Assembly (NCBI RefSeq): GCF_003667445.1
Contig: NZ_RCTF01000007.1
Span: 124,001-188,000, forward strand
Length of the DNA: 64,000 nucleotides
Origin: Xanthobacter tagetidis
GTDB lineage: Bacteria; Pseudomonadota; Alphaproteobacteria; Rhizobiales; Xanthobacteraceae
Direction: 5' to 3'
Shown: one piece after another, positions 35,726 to 45,117 of the stretch
Numbering within the stretch: the stretch's first letter is position 1
Layout: the number at the start of each line of letters is the position of its first letter
Position numbers and translations under genes: made by a program
The notes under the pieces: model-generated
The model's input: the letters and a program-made list of their open reading frames with translations, nothing else
The model's database searches: none
What the model was told of the DNA's origin: nothing

Positions 35726-37339
35726 TCAGGCGCGTTCCTTGACGGCCACGAACTTCAGCTTGGGATATTCCTCGATGGCACGGTCCAGCACCCACTGGCT
35801 GCGGGCGAGATAGACCGGCGCCTCGTCGCGGTCGCGCGCGGTGGAGGAGCGGTTGAGTTCCAGGAAACGCTCCACCTCGGCCCGCTCGCCCACGATCCAG
35901 CGGGCGGTGACGAAGGAGGTGGTCTCGTAGCGGATGGGCACGCCGTATTCCTTCTCCAGCCGCGCGGCGAGCACGTCGAGCTGGAGGGTGCCGACCACGC
36001 CGACGATGGGGGCGGGATCGTTGACGGGCTTGAGCACCTGCACGACGCCCTCTTCCGCCATGTCCTGCAGCGCCTTCTGCAGCTGCTTGGCCTTCATGGG
36101 GTCGGAGAGCAGCACGCGGCGCAGGATTTCCGGGGCGAAGTCCGGCAGCCCCTCGAACTTGATGCTCTCGCCCTCGGAGAGGGTGTCGCCCACCCGCAGC
36201 ATGCCGTGGTTGGGAATGCCGATGATGTCGCCGGCCACCGCCTCGTCCACCGTCTCGCGCTCCTGGGCGAAGAAGAAGATGGGGTTGGCGATGGCCATGT
36301 TGCGCTTCTCGCGCGGGTTGAACAGCTTCATGCCGCGCTTGAAGCGGCCGGAGCACAGGCGCACGAAGGCCACGCGGTCCCGGTGGTTGGGGTCCATGTT
36401 GGCCTGCACCTTGAAGACGAAGCCGGAGACGAGATCTTCCGCCGGCTCCACGGTGCGGTCGCCTGCAGCGGAGCGGGGCAGGGGGCTCGGGCCGACCGAG
36501 CCGAGGCCGAACAGCAGTTCGGCGACGCCCGCCTCCTTCAGCGCCGAGCCGAAGAACACCGGCGAGAGATGGCCCTCGCGGAAGGCCGAAAGATCGAACG
36601 GCGGCAGCACGCCCAGCGCCAGCGTCAGGCTCTCCACCGCCTCGTTGAGGATGCGCTCCTCCACGCCATCGAGGCCGATGAGGTCCTCCGGTGTCTCGAA
36701 CGGCACCTCGCGCACCAGCGGGCCGCCGCGCTCGGTGGCGAGCAAGGCGCGCTTGTTAGCGATGTCGATGAGGCCGCGGAAATCCACGCCCATGCCGATG
36801 GGCCAGGTGAGCGGGGTGAGATCGAGGGCGAGGGTGGAGGAGACCTCATCCATCAGCGCGATGGGGTCGAGGCTTTCCCGGTCCACCTTGTTGACGAAGG
36901 TGAAGATGGGAATGTCGCGCAGGCGGCAGACCTCGAACAGCTTGCGGGTCTGGCTCTCGATGCCCTTGGCGGCGTCGATCACCATCACCGCCGCGTCCAC
37001 GGCCGAGAGGGTGCGGTAGGTGTCCTCGGAGAAGTCCGAGTGGCCGGGCGTGTCGAGCAGGTTGAAGACGATGCCGTCGCGCTCGAACGTCATCACCGAG
37101 GAGGTGACCGAAATGCCGCGCTGCTGCTCGATCTCCATCCAGTCGGACCGGGTGCGGCGGCGCTCGCCGCGCGCCTTCACGTGGCCGGCCATGCGGATGG
37201 CGCCGGAAGCCAGCAGCAGCTTTTCCGTCAGCGTGGTCTTGCCGGCGTCCGGATGGGAGATGATGGCGAAGGTGCGCCGGCGGGCGAAGTCCGGCAATTC
37301 GGCGGCGCCGGCGGCCGGGGTCTGGGTGGTCTCAAGCAT
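35726..37339 (-). CDS. prfC: Peptide chain release factor 3
   Basis: A 537-residue translational GTPase that recycles RF1 and RF2 after termination. The G domain has SHPDAGKTTLTEKLL (G1), RGISVTSSVMTF (G2), DTPGHSDFSEDTYR (G3), NKVDR (G4) and later beta-barrel domains ending QWVLDRAIEEYPKLKFVAVKERA. The full length is normal. The divergent gene on its right starts about 55 bases away, so the short gap holds promoters for both. Confidence 0.95.
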   Translation of the reverse strand: MLETTQTPAAGAAELPDFARRRTFAIISHPDAGKTTLTEKLLLASGAIRMAGHVKARGERRRTRSDWMEIEQQRGISVTSSVMTFERDGIVFNLLDTPGHSDFSEDTYRTLSAVDAAVMVIDAAKGIESQTRKLFEVCRLRDIPIFTFVNKVDRESLDPIALMDEVSSTLALDLTPLTWPIGMGVDFRGLIDIANKRALLATERGGPLVREVPFETPEDLIGLDGVEERILNEAVESLTLALGVLPPFDLSAFREGHLSPVFFGSALKEAGVAELLFGLGSVGPSPLPRSAAGDRTVEPAEDLVSGFVFKVQANMDPNHRDRVAFVRLCSGRFKRGMKLFNPREKRNMAIANPIFFFAQERETVDEAVAGDIIGIPNHGMLRVGDTLSEGESIKFEGLPDFAPEILRRVLLSDPMKAKQLQKALQDMAEEGVVQVLKPVNDPAPIVGVVGTLQLDVLAARLEKEYGVPIRYETTSFVTARWIVGERAEVERFLELNRSSTARDRDEAPVYLARSQWVLDRAIEEYPKLKFVAVKERA

Positions 37340-37393
37340 GGCGGCTATATAGAGAAAAACCGTCCCGCACGGAACGGGCGAAGGGAGGCAGCG

Positions 37394-37819
37394 ATGACGC
37401 TCATCGGCAAGGCTCGGCTCAAGGGTTTCGGCAGGCTACTCGGCGCAGCGCTGGCGACGGTGCTCGGGACCGACGCCGCGCTCGCGCTGATGCCGCCTTA
37501 CGTCTACGAATCGGCGCGCAACAATGCCGCGAGCGTGCTTGTGATCGCCGTGGAAAAGGTCACCCCGCCGAAGCGGGAGTTCGGCAATTGCGCCGTTGAA
37601 GGAACGGTAAGGACCGTCGAGCGAGGCACCGCCTACAAGGTGGGGGAGAACGTGACCATCGATGTGCCGTGCGCGACGCCGGACGCCCTTCCGCCGATCG
37701 GAGGCACCATCTACCAGAACGTGCCGGACCTCAAGGCGTCGAAGTTCGGCCGCGCCTATCTCGACGCGAACGGCAAGATCGTTCTCTCCCAGTACGAGCT
37801 TCTGGCGGCGGCGCCCTGA
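37394..37819 (+). CDS. Hypothetical exported protein
   Basis: A 141-residue protein with an N-terminal export signal (GRLLGAALATVLGTDAALA). The mature part is small: YESARNNAASVLVIAVEKVTPP, then two cysteines in FGNCAVEGTVRTV and IDVPCATPDALPP, which could form one disulfide. The strand-rich pattern suggests a small beta domain. GGGAGG lies seven bases before the ATG. Much longer frames upstream are shadows of prfC and dapD. I do not recognise the family. Confidence 0.7.
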   Translation: MTLIGKARLKGFGRLLGAALATVLGTDAALALMPPYVYESARNNAASVLVIAVEKVTPPKREFGNCAVEGTVRTVERGTAYKVGENVTIDVPCATPDALPPIGGTIYQNVPDLKASKFGRAYLDANGKIVLSQYELLAAAP

Positions 37820-37877
37820 ACGGACCCGTCCCGATCGGCGCCGCTTTGGCCCGCGTGAAAGCCGGGGCGCTCAGCCC

Positions 37878-38213
37878 TCAGTCGCCCTGGCCGGGCTCCG
37901 GGGAGAACAGCTCCTCCTTGCCCGGCTTGCCGTCCCACTCCTTGGCATCCGTCGGCGCGTCGCGCTTGAGCGTGATATTGGGCCACACCTTGGCGTATTC
38001 CGCGTTGAGGGCGAGCCATTTCTCGAGGCCTGGGGTCGAATCCGGGCTGATGGCCTCGGCCGGGCACTCGGATTCGCACACCCCGCAATCGATACATTCG
38101 TCGGGGTGGATGACGAGCATGTTCTCGCCCTCGTAGAAACAGTCCACCGGGCACACGGAAACGCAGTCCATGTACTTGCAGCGGATGCAGTTCTCGGTGA
38201 CGACATAGGTCAT
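37878..38213 (-). CDS. fdxA: 7Fe-type ferredoxin FdxA
   Basis: A 111-residue ferredoxin. [50 protein letters not shown] contains the ligands of one [3Fe-4S] and one [4Fe-4S] cluster. The C-terminal extension [17 protein letters not shown] is typical of alphaproteobacterial FdxA. It is an electron carrier in the cytoplasm with an unspecified partner. The frame is open 63 codons upstream, but the canonical MTYVVTENC start at 38213 is clear. The S4-domain gene and the helicase lie upstream on the same strand. Confidence 0.95.
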   Translation of the reverse strand: MTYVVTENCIRCKYMDCVSVCPVDCFYEGENMLVIHPDECIDCGVCESECPAEAISPDSTPGLEKWLALNAEYAKVWPNITLKRDAPTDAKEWDGKPGKEELFSPEPGQGD

Positions 38214-38295
38214 TGGGGGTTCCCTTTCGCGCGACGGCCTACCGCACCCGCATGGCGCAGGCAAGGCGATACGGCGCCGCGCCCGAAAAACAACT

Positions 38296-38568
38296 TCATT
38301 CGTCTGTGATTTCTTCGAAAAGCTCGGATGCAGAAGTAGCATCCCCGCGCCGCTCGGAAAAGCGAACGATTCGCAGAACACGCACGGCATGCTCCAGCGC
38401 AACCGTCAGCACCTGACCGATCCGCACGCCGTGGCCGGCCGTGTCCACCTTGCGGCCGTCCACCCGCACATGGCCGGCACGCACCAGATCGGCCGCGGCA
38501 GCGCGGGTGCGCACCACCCGCGCGTGCCAGAGCCAGAGATCGATGCGCTGGCGCGGCTCGGCGGTCAC
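38296..38568 (-). CDS. S4-domain RNA-binding protein (HslR-like)
   Basis: A 90-residue protein with an S4 fold: [50 protein letters not shown]. Related small S4 proteins such as Hsp15 bind stalled 50S subunits or RNA. Which RNA is bound here is not known. The ATG lies three bases after the stop of the helicase gene, so the two are almost certainly co-transcribed and may act on the same RNA. Confidence 0.88.
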   Translation of the reverse strand: MTAEPRQRIDLWLWHARVVRTRAAAADLVRAGHVRVDGRKVDTAGHGVRIGQVLTVALEHAVRVLRIVRFSERRGDATSASELFEEITDE

Positions 38569-38571
38569 GCC

Positions 38572-41500
38572 TCAGCTGCCCTTCTTCTCCGATTCCATGC
38601 GGGCCTTCAGCGCCGCCAGGGCCGCGAAGGGGCTGTCGGGGTCGACCGGCTTGTCGCGCCGGCGGTCCTGGTGGACCGGACGGTGCTCGCTGCGCGGCGG
38701 ACGCGGCTGGTCGCCGCCCTCGCGGGGGCCGCGGGGCGGACGGTCGGGACGCGGCGGGCGCGGCCCGCGCTCGGCCTCGGCGCCTTCCGGCGCGCCCTCG
38801 CTCCGGCGATGGGGCGGGCGTCCGTCGCGCCTGCGATCGCCCTGGAAACGGTCGCCCTGGGGACGCTCCCCCTGGGGACGCTCCCCCTGGGGGCGGTCGC
38901 CATGCGGCCGATGGCCCTGGCGCTCGCCGTGGCGCTCACCCTGGCCCTGGCGCTGGCCCTGGGGCCGCTCGCGGCGCGGCGCGCCGGGCGGACGGCCGGG
39001 CCGCCAGACCTCGATCATCTCGGGTTCGGCCGGCGCGCCCTCCACCGCCTCGGGGCCGCCGGGCGCGGCGGGTGCCTCCACCTCGGCCGCGGTCTCGGCG
39101 GCGGTGGGATCTCCGGCAGCCTCAAGGACTTCGGCGGCGGCGTCCGCCTCCGCGGCATCCTCGTCGGCCGGCCCGTCCTGCGGAGCCGCCTCAACCGGAT
39201 CGGCCTCCGCCGGAGCTTCGTCCGCCGGGGTCTCGTCCACTGGGGTCTCGTCCGCCGGGGCGGCATCCTCGGCCATCGCGGCGTCCGTCGCCGGCTCGGC
39301 CGCGTCGGCCTCGGAGAGGACCTCGGTCTCGGCCGCGGCCGTCTCCGGAAGCGCCTCCGCGGGAGCGTCGAACAGGAGGTCGGCCTCGATGGCGCCCTCC
39401 GGCACGGGCGCGAGTTCGGGCGCCGGCTCGGCCGCCGCCGCATCGGCGCTCGCCACGGGAGCAGCCTCGGCCTCGGGCGGCGGGGGCGGGCGGCGCTCCA
39501 TGCGGTAGCCCAGTGACTTCAGGATCGAGGCGAAGTCCTCGCCGGAGCAGCCCGCCAGAGAGGTCATGCCCACGGTGACGGTGAAGCCGCGCCCGTCCAC
39601 CGCGCCCGGCGGCTTGGGGCCGGGGGAGTTGGGGCGCCAGGCGAGCGCCGGGCGGATCAGGTCGGCGAGCCGCTCCAGGATGTCGACGCGCACCGCGCGC
39701 TCGCCGCAGACGCGAAAGCCGACGGCGCGGTACAGCCCCTTCTGCACCTCGTGGTCGACCGGGATCGAGGTCCGCCCAGAGGCGGCAAGGTGCGGCAGCT
39801 CGTCGAGGCCCTTCTGCGCGAGGCCGCCATGCTTGAGCGCATAGAGCTCGGCCGCCAGCGAACGCGGCGCCGGCTTCAGCAGACCGGGCAGATAGATGTG
39901 ATGCGCGCCGAAGCGCACGCCGTAGCCGCGCAGGGTGGCGCGCGCCGCCTGGTCGAGGGTCTTCATCTCCTCGGCCACCTTGGCGCGCTCCAGCACGCCG
40001 AGGCTCTCGACGATCTGGAAGGCGATGCCGCGGCCGATGCCGGTGATGTCCTCGGCGCCGGCGAGCTTGTTCAGCGGGCCGAGCAGCTTCTCGATATGGG
40101 CCGCTATCCACAGGGTGAGGCGCGCCTCCACCTGCTCGCGGGCCGGGCCGGTGAGATGCTCGTCGGCGATGATCTTGAAGCGCGGCTTCAGGACCTCGTC
40201 GCCGGGGATGAGCTTGGCCACCGCCTCGCCGGTCCACCGGATGGTGCCGTCATTGGTGAGGACGAAGGCCTCGTCCACCGCCTGCGAGACGCGCAAGGCG
40301 CGCGCCTCGATCTCGCCTGCCAGGGCCTTCTGCGCGGCCGCGCGCAAGGCCTTCGCCTCCTCGCCGCCTGCGGCGGGGTCGGCGGCGAACTGGAAGCCGT
40401 GGAGGTGGCCGATGACATGCCCTTCGACAGTCACGTCACCGGTCTTGCTGATCTCGGTCTCAAGCATCGTGTTCTCTCGCAGGCGCCGTATGAGCACGCT
40501 GGTCCGACGGTCCACGAAACGCTGCGCCAGCCTCTCGTGCAGTGCATCGGACAGCTTGTCCTCGACCCCTCTCGTGACGCCTTGCCAGTACTGCGGGTCT
40601 TCTAGCCAATCGGGGCGGTTCGCGACGAAGGTGAGGGTCCTCACCTGCGCGATCCGTCTCGACAACGTGTCGATGTCGCCTTCTGGGCGATCGGTCAAGG
40701 CGATTTGACGCGCGAACCAGTCATCGGGGATGCGTCCACCCGCCCCCACATGGCCAAAAAGCGTCGCCACCAGCTCCGCATGGGCACCCGGGGAGATCTT
40801 GCGATAGTCCGGCACCTGGCACACCTGCCAGAGCCGTTCCACCTCCGCGGAAGACCTGACGCGGCCTGCGACGGCGCCATCCGCGCCCATGATCTCCAGC
40901 ACCTTGACGTCGTCCGCGGTGGGCGCACGGGCGAGGCCGTCCTCGCGCGGAGCGGCGGCGAGGCTCGCCGCCAAAGCGGGTATGGAGGCGAAGTCCAGGG
41001 CCCCGTTGCGCCATTGCAACACCTTCACGGCATCGAAGGCGTGGGCCTCCAGGCGCTCCACCAATTCCTGCTCGAACGGCGGACAGCGTCCTGTGGATCC
41101 GAAGGTGCCGTCGCGCGTCGCCCGCCCGGCGCGGCCGGCGATCTGCGCCATCTCGGAGGGGTTCAGGCGGCGGAACTGCCAGCCGTCGAACTTCCGGTCG
41201 GAGGCGAACGCCACATGGTCCACGTCGAGATTGAGGCCCATGCCGATGGCGTCGGTGGCGACGAGATAGTCCACGTCGCCGGACTGGTAGAGCTCCACCT
41301 GCGCGTTGCGGGTGCGCGGCGAGAGCGCACCCATCACCACCGCCGCGCCGCCGCGCTGGCGGCGGATGAACTCGGCGATGGCATAGACCTCCTCGGCGGA
41401 GAAGGCGACGATGGCCGAACGGCGCGGCAGGCGGGAGATCTTCTTCTCGCCGGCGAAGGAGAGCGTGGACAGGCGCGGGCGCACCTGCACGTTCACGCCT

Positions 41501-41949
41501 GGAATGAGCTTTTCCACCACGTTGCGCATGGTGCCGGAGCCGAGCAGCAGCGTCTCGTGGCGGCCGCGCCGGTTTAGGATGCGGTCGGTGAAGACGTGGC
41601 CGCGGTCGAAGTCGCTGGCGAGCTGGACCTCGTCGATGGCGACGAACGAAACGTCCACGTCGCGCGGCATGGCCTCGACGGTGGCCACCCAGTAGCGCGC
41701 GGCCTTCGGCTTGATCTTCTCCTCGCCGGTGACGAGGGCGACCTTGTCCGGCCCGATGCGCTCGACGATGCGCTGATAGACCTCGCGCGCCAAAAGCCGC
41801 AGCGGCAGGCCGATGAGTCCGCTCTCATGGCCGAGCATGCGATCGATGGCGAGATGGGTCTTGCCGGTATTGGTGGGTCCGAGAACCGCGCTCACCCCGC
41901 GCGCCCGGATCGAGCGCGGCAGCACGGCCCATTGGGTGACGTCATCCAT
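38572..41949 (-). CDS. Suv3-like superfamily 2 RNA helicase with long disordered tail
   Basis: A 1125-residue helicase. The N-terminal core has Walker A GPTNTGKTHLA, the DExH-like AIDEVQLASDF, GSGTM for motif III, and motifs V-VI in DAIGMGLNLDVDHVAF and QIAGRAGRATRDG. This is the SUPV3L1/Suv3 pattern common in alphaproteobacteria. A helical region carries on to about residue 800. The remaining third is disordered: first a long Ala/Glu/Asp-rich stretch, then an Arg/Gln/Gly-rich stretch with repeated GERPQ/GDRPQ units encoded by short tandem DNA repeats near 38840-38950. The end is basic (PVHQDRRRDKPVDPDSPF). The cellular role in bacteria is poorly known; RNA turnover is inferred. Confidence 0.9.
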   Translation of the reverse strand: MDDVTQWAVLPRSIRARGVSAVLGPTNTGKTHLAIDRMLGHESGLIGLPLRLLAREVYQRIVERIGPDKVALVTGEEKIKPKAARYWVATVEAMPRDVDVSFVAIDEVQLASDFDRGHVFTDRILNRRGRHETLLLGSGTMRNVVEKLIPGVNVQVRPRLSTLSFAGEKKISRLPRRSAIVAFSAEEVYAIAEFIRRQRGGAAVVMGALSPRTRNAQVELYQSGDVDYLVATDAIGMGLNLDVDHVAFASDRKFDGWQFRRLNPSEMAQIAGRAGRATRDGTFGSTGRCPPFEQELVERLEAHAFDAVKVLQWRNGALDFASIPALAASLAAAPREDGLARAPTADDVKVLEIMGADGAVAGRVRSSAEVERLWQVCQVPDYRKISPGAHAELVATLFGHVGAGGRIPDDWFARQIALTDRPEGDIDTLSRRIAQVRTLTFVANRPDWLEDPQYWQGVTRGVEDKLSDALHERLAQRFVDRRTSVLIRRLRENTMLETEISKTGDVTVEGHVIGHLHGFQFAADPAAGGEEAKALRAAAQKALAGEIEARALRVSQAVDEAFVLTNDGTIRWTGEAVAKLIPGDEVLKPRFKIIADEHLTGPAREQVEARLTLWIAAHIEKLLGPLNKLAGAEDITGIGRGIAFQIVESLGVLERAKVAEEMKTLDQAARATLRGYGVRFGAHHIYLPGLLKPAPRSLAAELYALKHGGLAQKGLDELPHLAASGRTSIPVDHEVQKGLYRAVGFRVCGERAVRVDILERLADLIRPALAWRPNSPGPKPPGAVDGRGFTVTVGMTSLAGCSGEDFASILKSLGYRMERRPPPPPEAEAAPVASADAAAAEPAPELAPVPEGAIEADLLFDAPAEALPETAAAETEVLSEADAAEPATDAAMAEDAAPADETPVDETPADEAPAEADPVEAAPQDGPADEDAAEADAAAEVLEAAGDPTAAETAAEVEAPAAPGGPEAVEGAPAEPEMIEVWRPGRPPGAPRRERPQGQRQGQGERHGERQGHRPHGDRPQGERPQGERPQGDRFQGDRRRDGRPPHRRSEGAPEGAEAERGPRPPRPDRPPRGPREGGDQPRPPRSEHRPVHQDRRRDKPVDPDSPFAALAALKARMESEKKGS

Positions 41950-42101
41950 CGGCTGTGGGGGATCCGCTCAATTGTTGGGGCTGTGTAGCATATTGGGACG
42001 CGGGCGCGATGGCGAAAGGGGCCCGCGGAACGGGCCGGGAACGAACCGGGCGCGAATCGGCGCGGACGGGATGTTGCCCGGGCGTTCCGCGCGCGGGCCT
42101 G

Positions 42102-42902
42102 TCACGCACCGCCCACCTCTGCCGGGCTCACCACCAGCCGTCCCGACGGCGCCGCCTCCACGGTGAGCGGAACGCCGTAGAGCCGGCTCAGCGTCGCGCC
42201 GGTCAGCACCTCCCGCGCCGCGCCGGCTTTGAACCAGCCGCCGGCTCCCAGCACCGCCACCCGGTCGGCCACCGCCAGCGCGTGCTCGGGCTCGTGGGTG
42301 GACAGGAGCACGGCGAAGCCGCGCACCGCCAGCGCCCGCACCTCGCGCAGCACCAGCAGGCGGTTGGCGAGGTCGAGGCTGGCGGTGGGCTCGTCCATGA
42401 CGATCACCGGCGCGCCCTGCGCCAGCGCCCGCGCCACCAGGACCAGCTGCCGCTGGCCGCCCGAGAGGTGGTTGAAGGCACGCAAGGCGAGGTCGCCGAT
42501 GCCGAGCGAGGCCAACGCATCCTGCGCCGCCGCGAGGTCGCGCGCCTTGGGCGCGCCGAACGCCCCCAGATGAGCGGTGCGGCCCATCACCACCATGTCC
42601 AAGACCGCGTAGTTGAAGTCGCTGGGGCTCGCCTGCGGCACGTAGGCGACGGCGCGCGCCTTGGCCGCGGCGGAGCGCGCGGCAAGCGGAGCGCCGGCGA
42701 GGCGGACGGTGCCCGCGATCGGCGGCAGCAGCCCCAGCAGGGTCTTGAACAGCGTCGTCTTGCCCACCCCGTTCGGCCCCAGCAGGCAGGTGACGGTGCC
42801 CGCGTCGAGGCGGAGCGCCAGGTCCCGCGCCAAAGCGCGGCCGCCATGGCCGATGGCCAGGCCCTCGGCGGAAAGCAAAGGCGGGCCGGCGGCTGCCGTC
42901 AT
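42102..42902 (-). CDS. ABC importer ATP-binding protein (FecE/BtuD type)
   Basis: A 266-residue ATPase of the iron-siderophore/cobalamin importer family. It has Walker A GPNGVGKTT, signature LSGGQRQLVLVARAL, Walker B VIVMDEPTASLDL and H-loop STHEPEHAL. The start codon overlaps the permease stop by four bases. It is the last gene of a three-gene minus-strand operon (binding protein, permease, ATPase). The transported ligand cannot be told from sequence: siderophore, haem, cobalamin and other metals are all possible. No TonB-dependent receptor is visible nearby. Confidence 0.9.
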   Translation of the reverse strand: MTAAAGPPLLSAEGLAIGHGGRALARDLALRLDAGTVTCLLGPNGVGKTTLFKTLLGLLPPIAGTVRLAGAPLAARSAAAKARAVAYVPQASPSDFNYAVLDMVVMGRTAHLGAFGAPKARDLAAAQDALASLGIGDLALRAFNHLSGGQRQLVLVARALAQGAPVIVMDEPTASLDLANRLLVLREVRALAVRGFAVLLSTHEPEHALAVADRVAVLGAGGWFKAGAAREVLTGATLSRLYGVPLTVEAAPSGRLVVSPAEVGGA

Positions 42903-43909
42903 GGCAGCAGGCTCCGGCGGCGGCGCGCCAGCAGGACGACGAAGACCGGCCCGCCGATCAGCGCCGTGAGCACGCCGAGCGGGATCTCGATGCGCGCGGC
43001 CGAGCGGGCGAGCGTGTCCACCATCACCATGAAGGCGGCGCCGAGCAGGATCGAGGCCGGCAGCAGCCGGTCGAAGCGCGCGCCGACGATGAGGCGCGCC
43101 ATGTGCGGCACCATCAGCCCGACCCAGCCGATGACGCCGGAGATGGCCACCGCGCTGGCGGTGACCAGGGTCGCGCCGCCGATCGCCAGCGCCCGCGTGC
43201 GGCGCGTGTCGACGCCCAGCGCCTGCGCCTCCTCCTCGCCGAGCGAGAGCACGCCGATGCGCCAGCGCGCGAGCACAAGCGCCGCGAGGCCGAGCACGAT
43301 CGCCGGCGCGACGGCGGCGACGTCCTGCGGCTTGATGCCGGAGAGGCTGCCGAGCAGCCAGAAGGTGATGGCCGGCAGCTGCTCGTAGGGGTCCGCCAGC
43401 ACCTTCACCAAGGCGATCGCCGCACCCGCCAGCGCGCCCACGACGATGCCGGCGAGCACCAGCACCAGGATGTCGCCGCCGCCGCGCAGCGCCCGGGCGA
43501 GCAGCAGCACCACCGCCACCGTGGCGAGCCCGCCGGCGAAGCCCATGAGCTGGATCGCCGCCACGTTCAACCCGAGCAGGATGCCGAGCACCGCGCCGAA
43601 GCCCGCGCCGGTGGAGACGCCGAGGATGTCGGGGGAGACCAGCGGGTTGCGAAACAGGCTCTGATAGGCCGCCCCGGCCGCCGCCAGCGCCGCCCCCGCC
43701 AGCGCCGCCGCGAGGATGCGCGGCAGGCGGATGTGGAACAGCACGGTCGCGGCCGCATCGTTCGGGATGCCGAACGGCGCCGCCGCGAGGGCGTGGAGCA
43801 CGTCCGCCGGCGCGATCGGAAAGGGGCCGATGCCGGCCGAGACCACGAGGCTCGCGGCGAGCAGTGCAGCCAGGGTCCCGAACGCCGCGAAGGTGCGCAT
43901 GGGGGTCAT
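42899..43909 (-). CDS. ABC importer permease (FecCD family)
   Basis: A 336-residue permease with about ten membrane helices. FecCD signatures are [46 protein letters not shown], near the N-terminus, and [19 protein letters not shown], late in the protein. The alternative ATG at 43900 removes three residues. The start overlaps the binding-protein stop (ATGA) and its own stop overlaps the ATPase start, so the three genes are translationally coupled. A single permease gene implies a homodimeric channel. Confidence 0.92.
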   Translation of the reverse strand: MTPMRTFAAFGTLAALLAASLVVSAGIGPFPIAPADVLHALAAAPFGIPNDAAATVLFHIRLPRILAAALAGAALAAAGAAYQSLFRNPLVSPDILGVSTGAGFGAVLGILLGLNVAAIQLMGFAGGLATVAVVLLLARALRGGGDILVLVLAGIVVGALAGAAIALVKVLADPYEQLPAITFWLLGSLSGIKPQDVAAVAPAIVLGLAALVLARWRIGVLSLGEEEAQALGVDTRRTRALAIGGATLVTASAVAISGVIGWVGLMVPHMARLIVGARFDRLLPASILLGAAFMVMVDTLARSAARIEIPLGVLTALIGGPVFVVLLARRRRSLLP

Positions 43910-44988
43910 CGGTCCGGCCGGCCCATCAGCCGGCGCATCTGCGCCGCGTCCAGATAGACTCCGTAGAACAGCCGGTAGAAGGCGGAAATTTCCGCGTCCA
44001 GCCCGCCGCCGGCCTGCTGCGGGTAGAGGACATGGAGCAGCCACAGGAGGCCGGCGAGCCGGTTCACCGACGGCGGCGCATCGACGAAGCCGAAGGGCAG
44101 ATGCGGCGCCAGGAACACACGGCCCGCCGCCACCGCCGGCACCGGCTTCCAGGCGGGCCGTTCGGCAATGGTGGCGGCGAAGACGGGATCGAGCGCGACG
44201 ATGGTGTCGGGCGCCCAGGCGATCACCTGCTCCGGCGACACGGCGGCAAGGCCGCCTTTCTCCCTCAGGCCCTCGGCGACGTTGACCGCGCCCACGCGCT
44301 CGATGATCTCGGTGTTGATGGAGCCGCGGGTCCCGCTCTCCAGCCCCTCGGTGCCGCGGGCGAGATAGACCCGCGGCCGGCGCGCCGGCGGCACCTCGGC
44401 CAGCACCTTGTCGACGCGGGCGAAAATGGCCTCGGCCGCAGCGGCGAGCGCCGCGCCCCGCGCCGGCGCGCCGAGGATCTCGCCGACGAGGCGCAGCGCC
44501 GCCGGGGTATTGGAAAAGCGCCCGTCGATCAGGATGTAGGGGATGCCGGTCTGCGCCTGCACCCGGTCGGCGAGCGAGCGGTAGGTGTCGGTGATGGTGC
44601 CGAAGTCGACGATCAGATCGGGCTTCGCAGCGATCAGGCGTTCCAGGTTGAGCGTGTCGCCGCGCCCGGTGAGGCGCCCGGTCTCGGGCAGGTCCCGCAC
44701 CTGCGGCTGGAGGAAATCGCGCTCGGCCGGACGGGGCGTGCGCACCCAGCCGATCATCATCTCCGGCGCGACCGCATAGAGCAGCACCGAGGCCGGCGGG
44801 CCGGCGGCGAAGACGCGGGCAATGCGGTCTGGCACCTCCACCATCCGGCCCGCCGAATCGGTGACCGTGCGGGCGGCGGCCGGCCCCATCCCGCCCAGCA
44901 GCCCGAGCCCCGCCAGCAGCGCCAGCGCGGCGCGCCGCGTGCGCCGGCGGCGCCAAATGCGCAATGTGGGCAAGGCGCACCCGTCCAT
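43906..44988 (-). CDS. ABC importer periplasmic binding protein (TroA/FhuD-like fold)
   Basis: A protein of about 360 residues. A twin-arginine-like basic start ([24 protein letters not shown]) gives an export signal. The mature part follows the helical-backbone metal-receptor fold: [23 protein letters not shown], then [17 protein letters not shown], and the central helix leading to [17 protein letters not shown] and ISPEQVIAW-like text. The ATG at 44988 is preceded by GGAGG. A further ATG at 45015 lies just after a TATATA element and would be in the leader. The gene is divergent from metX. Confidence 0.87.
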   Translation of the reverse strand: MDGCALPTLRIWRRRRTRRAALALLAGLGLLGGMGPAAARTVTDSAGRMVEVPDRIARVFAAGPPASVLLYAVAPEMMIGWVRTPRPAERDFLQPQVRDLPETGRLTGRGDTLNLERLIAAKPDLIVDFGTITDTYRSLADRVQAQTGIPYILIDGRFSNTPAALRLVGEILGAPARGAALAAAAEAIFARVDKVLAEVPPARRPRVYLARGTEGLESGTRGSINTEIIERVGAVNVAEGLREKGGLAAVSPEQVIAWAPDTIVALDPVFAATIAERPAWKPVPAVAAGRVFLAPHLPFGFVDAPPSVNRLAGLLWLLHVLYPQQAGGGLDAEISAFYRLFYGVYLDAAQMRRLMGRPDR

Positions 44989-45117
44989 TCCCGCCTCCAC
45001 CGTGCCGCGGAACATGTATCCCGGCGTATATATCGCATCGGTGCAGCCGGTTCGCCATGGCCGTGCCGCCCGCGGCGGCGCTTGACAGGACCGAGGCGCC
45101 GTCGCTTTGGTGGAGCC

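Noticed and set aside
33857-37393. Long plus-strand frame across the AraC end, tRNA-Ser, dapD and prfC
   Set aside because: It reads antisense through well-supported genes and a tRNA; only its last 141 codons (from 37394) look like a gene.
45082-45110. TTGACA-N17-CTTTGG before metX as a promoter
   Set aside because: It would start transcription at about the ATG, leaving no room for the TGGAG ribosome site; the -10 match is poor.
45000-45117. Possible SAM-II riboswitch upstream of metX
   Set aside because: SAM-II elements precede met genes in related bacteria, so the interval was checked. The conserved pseudoknot sequence is not present.
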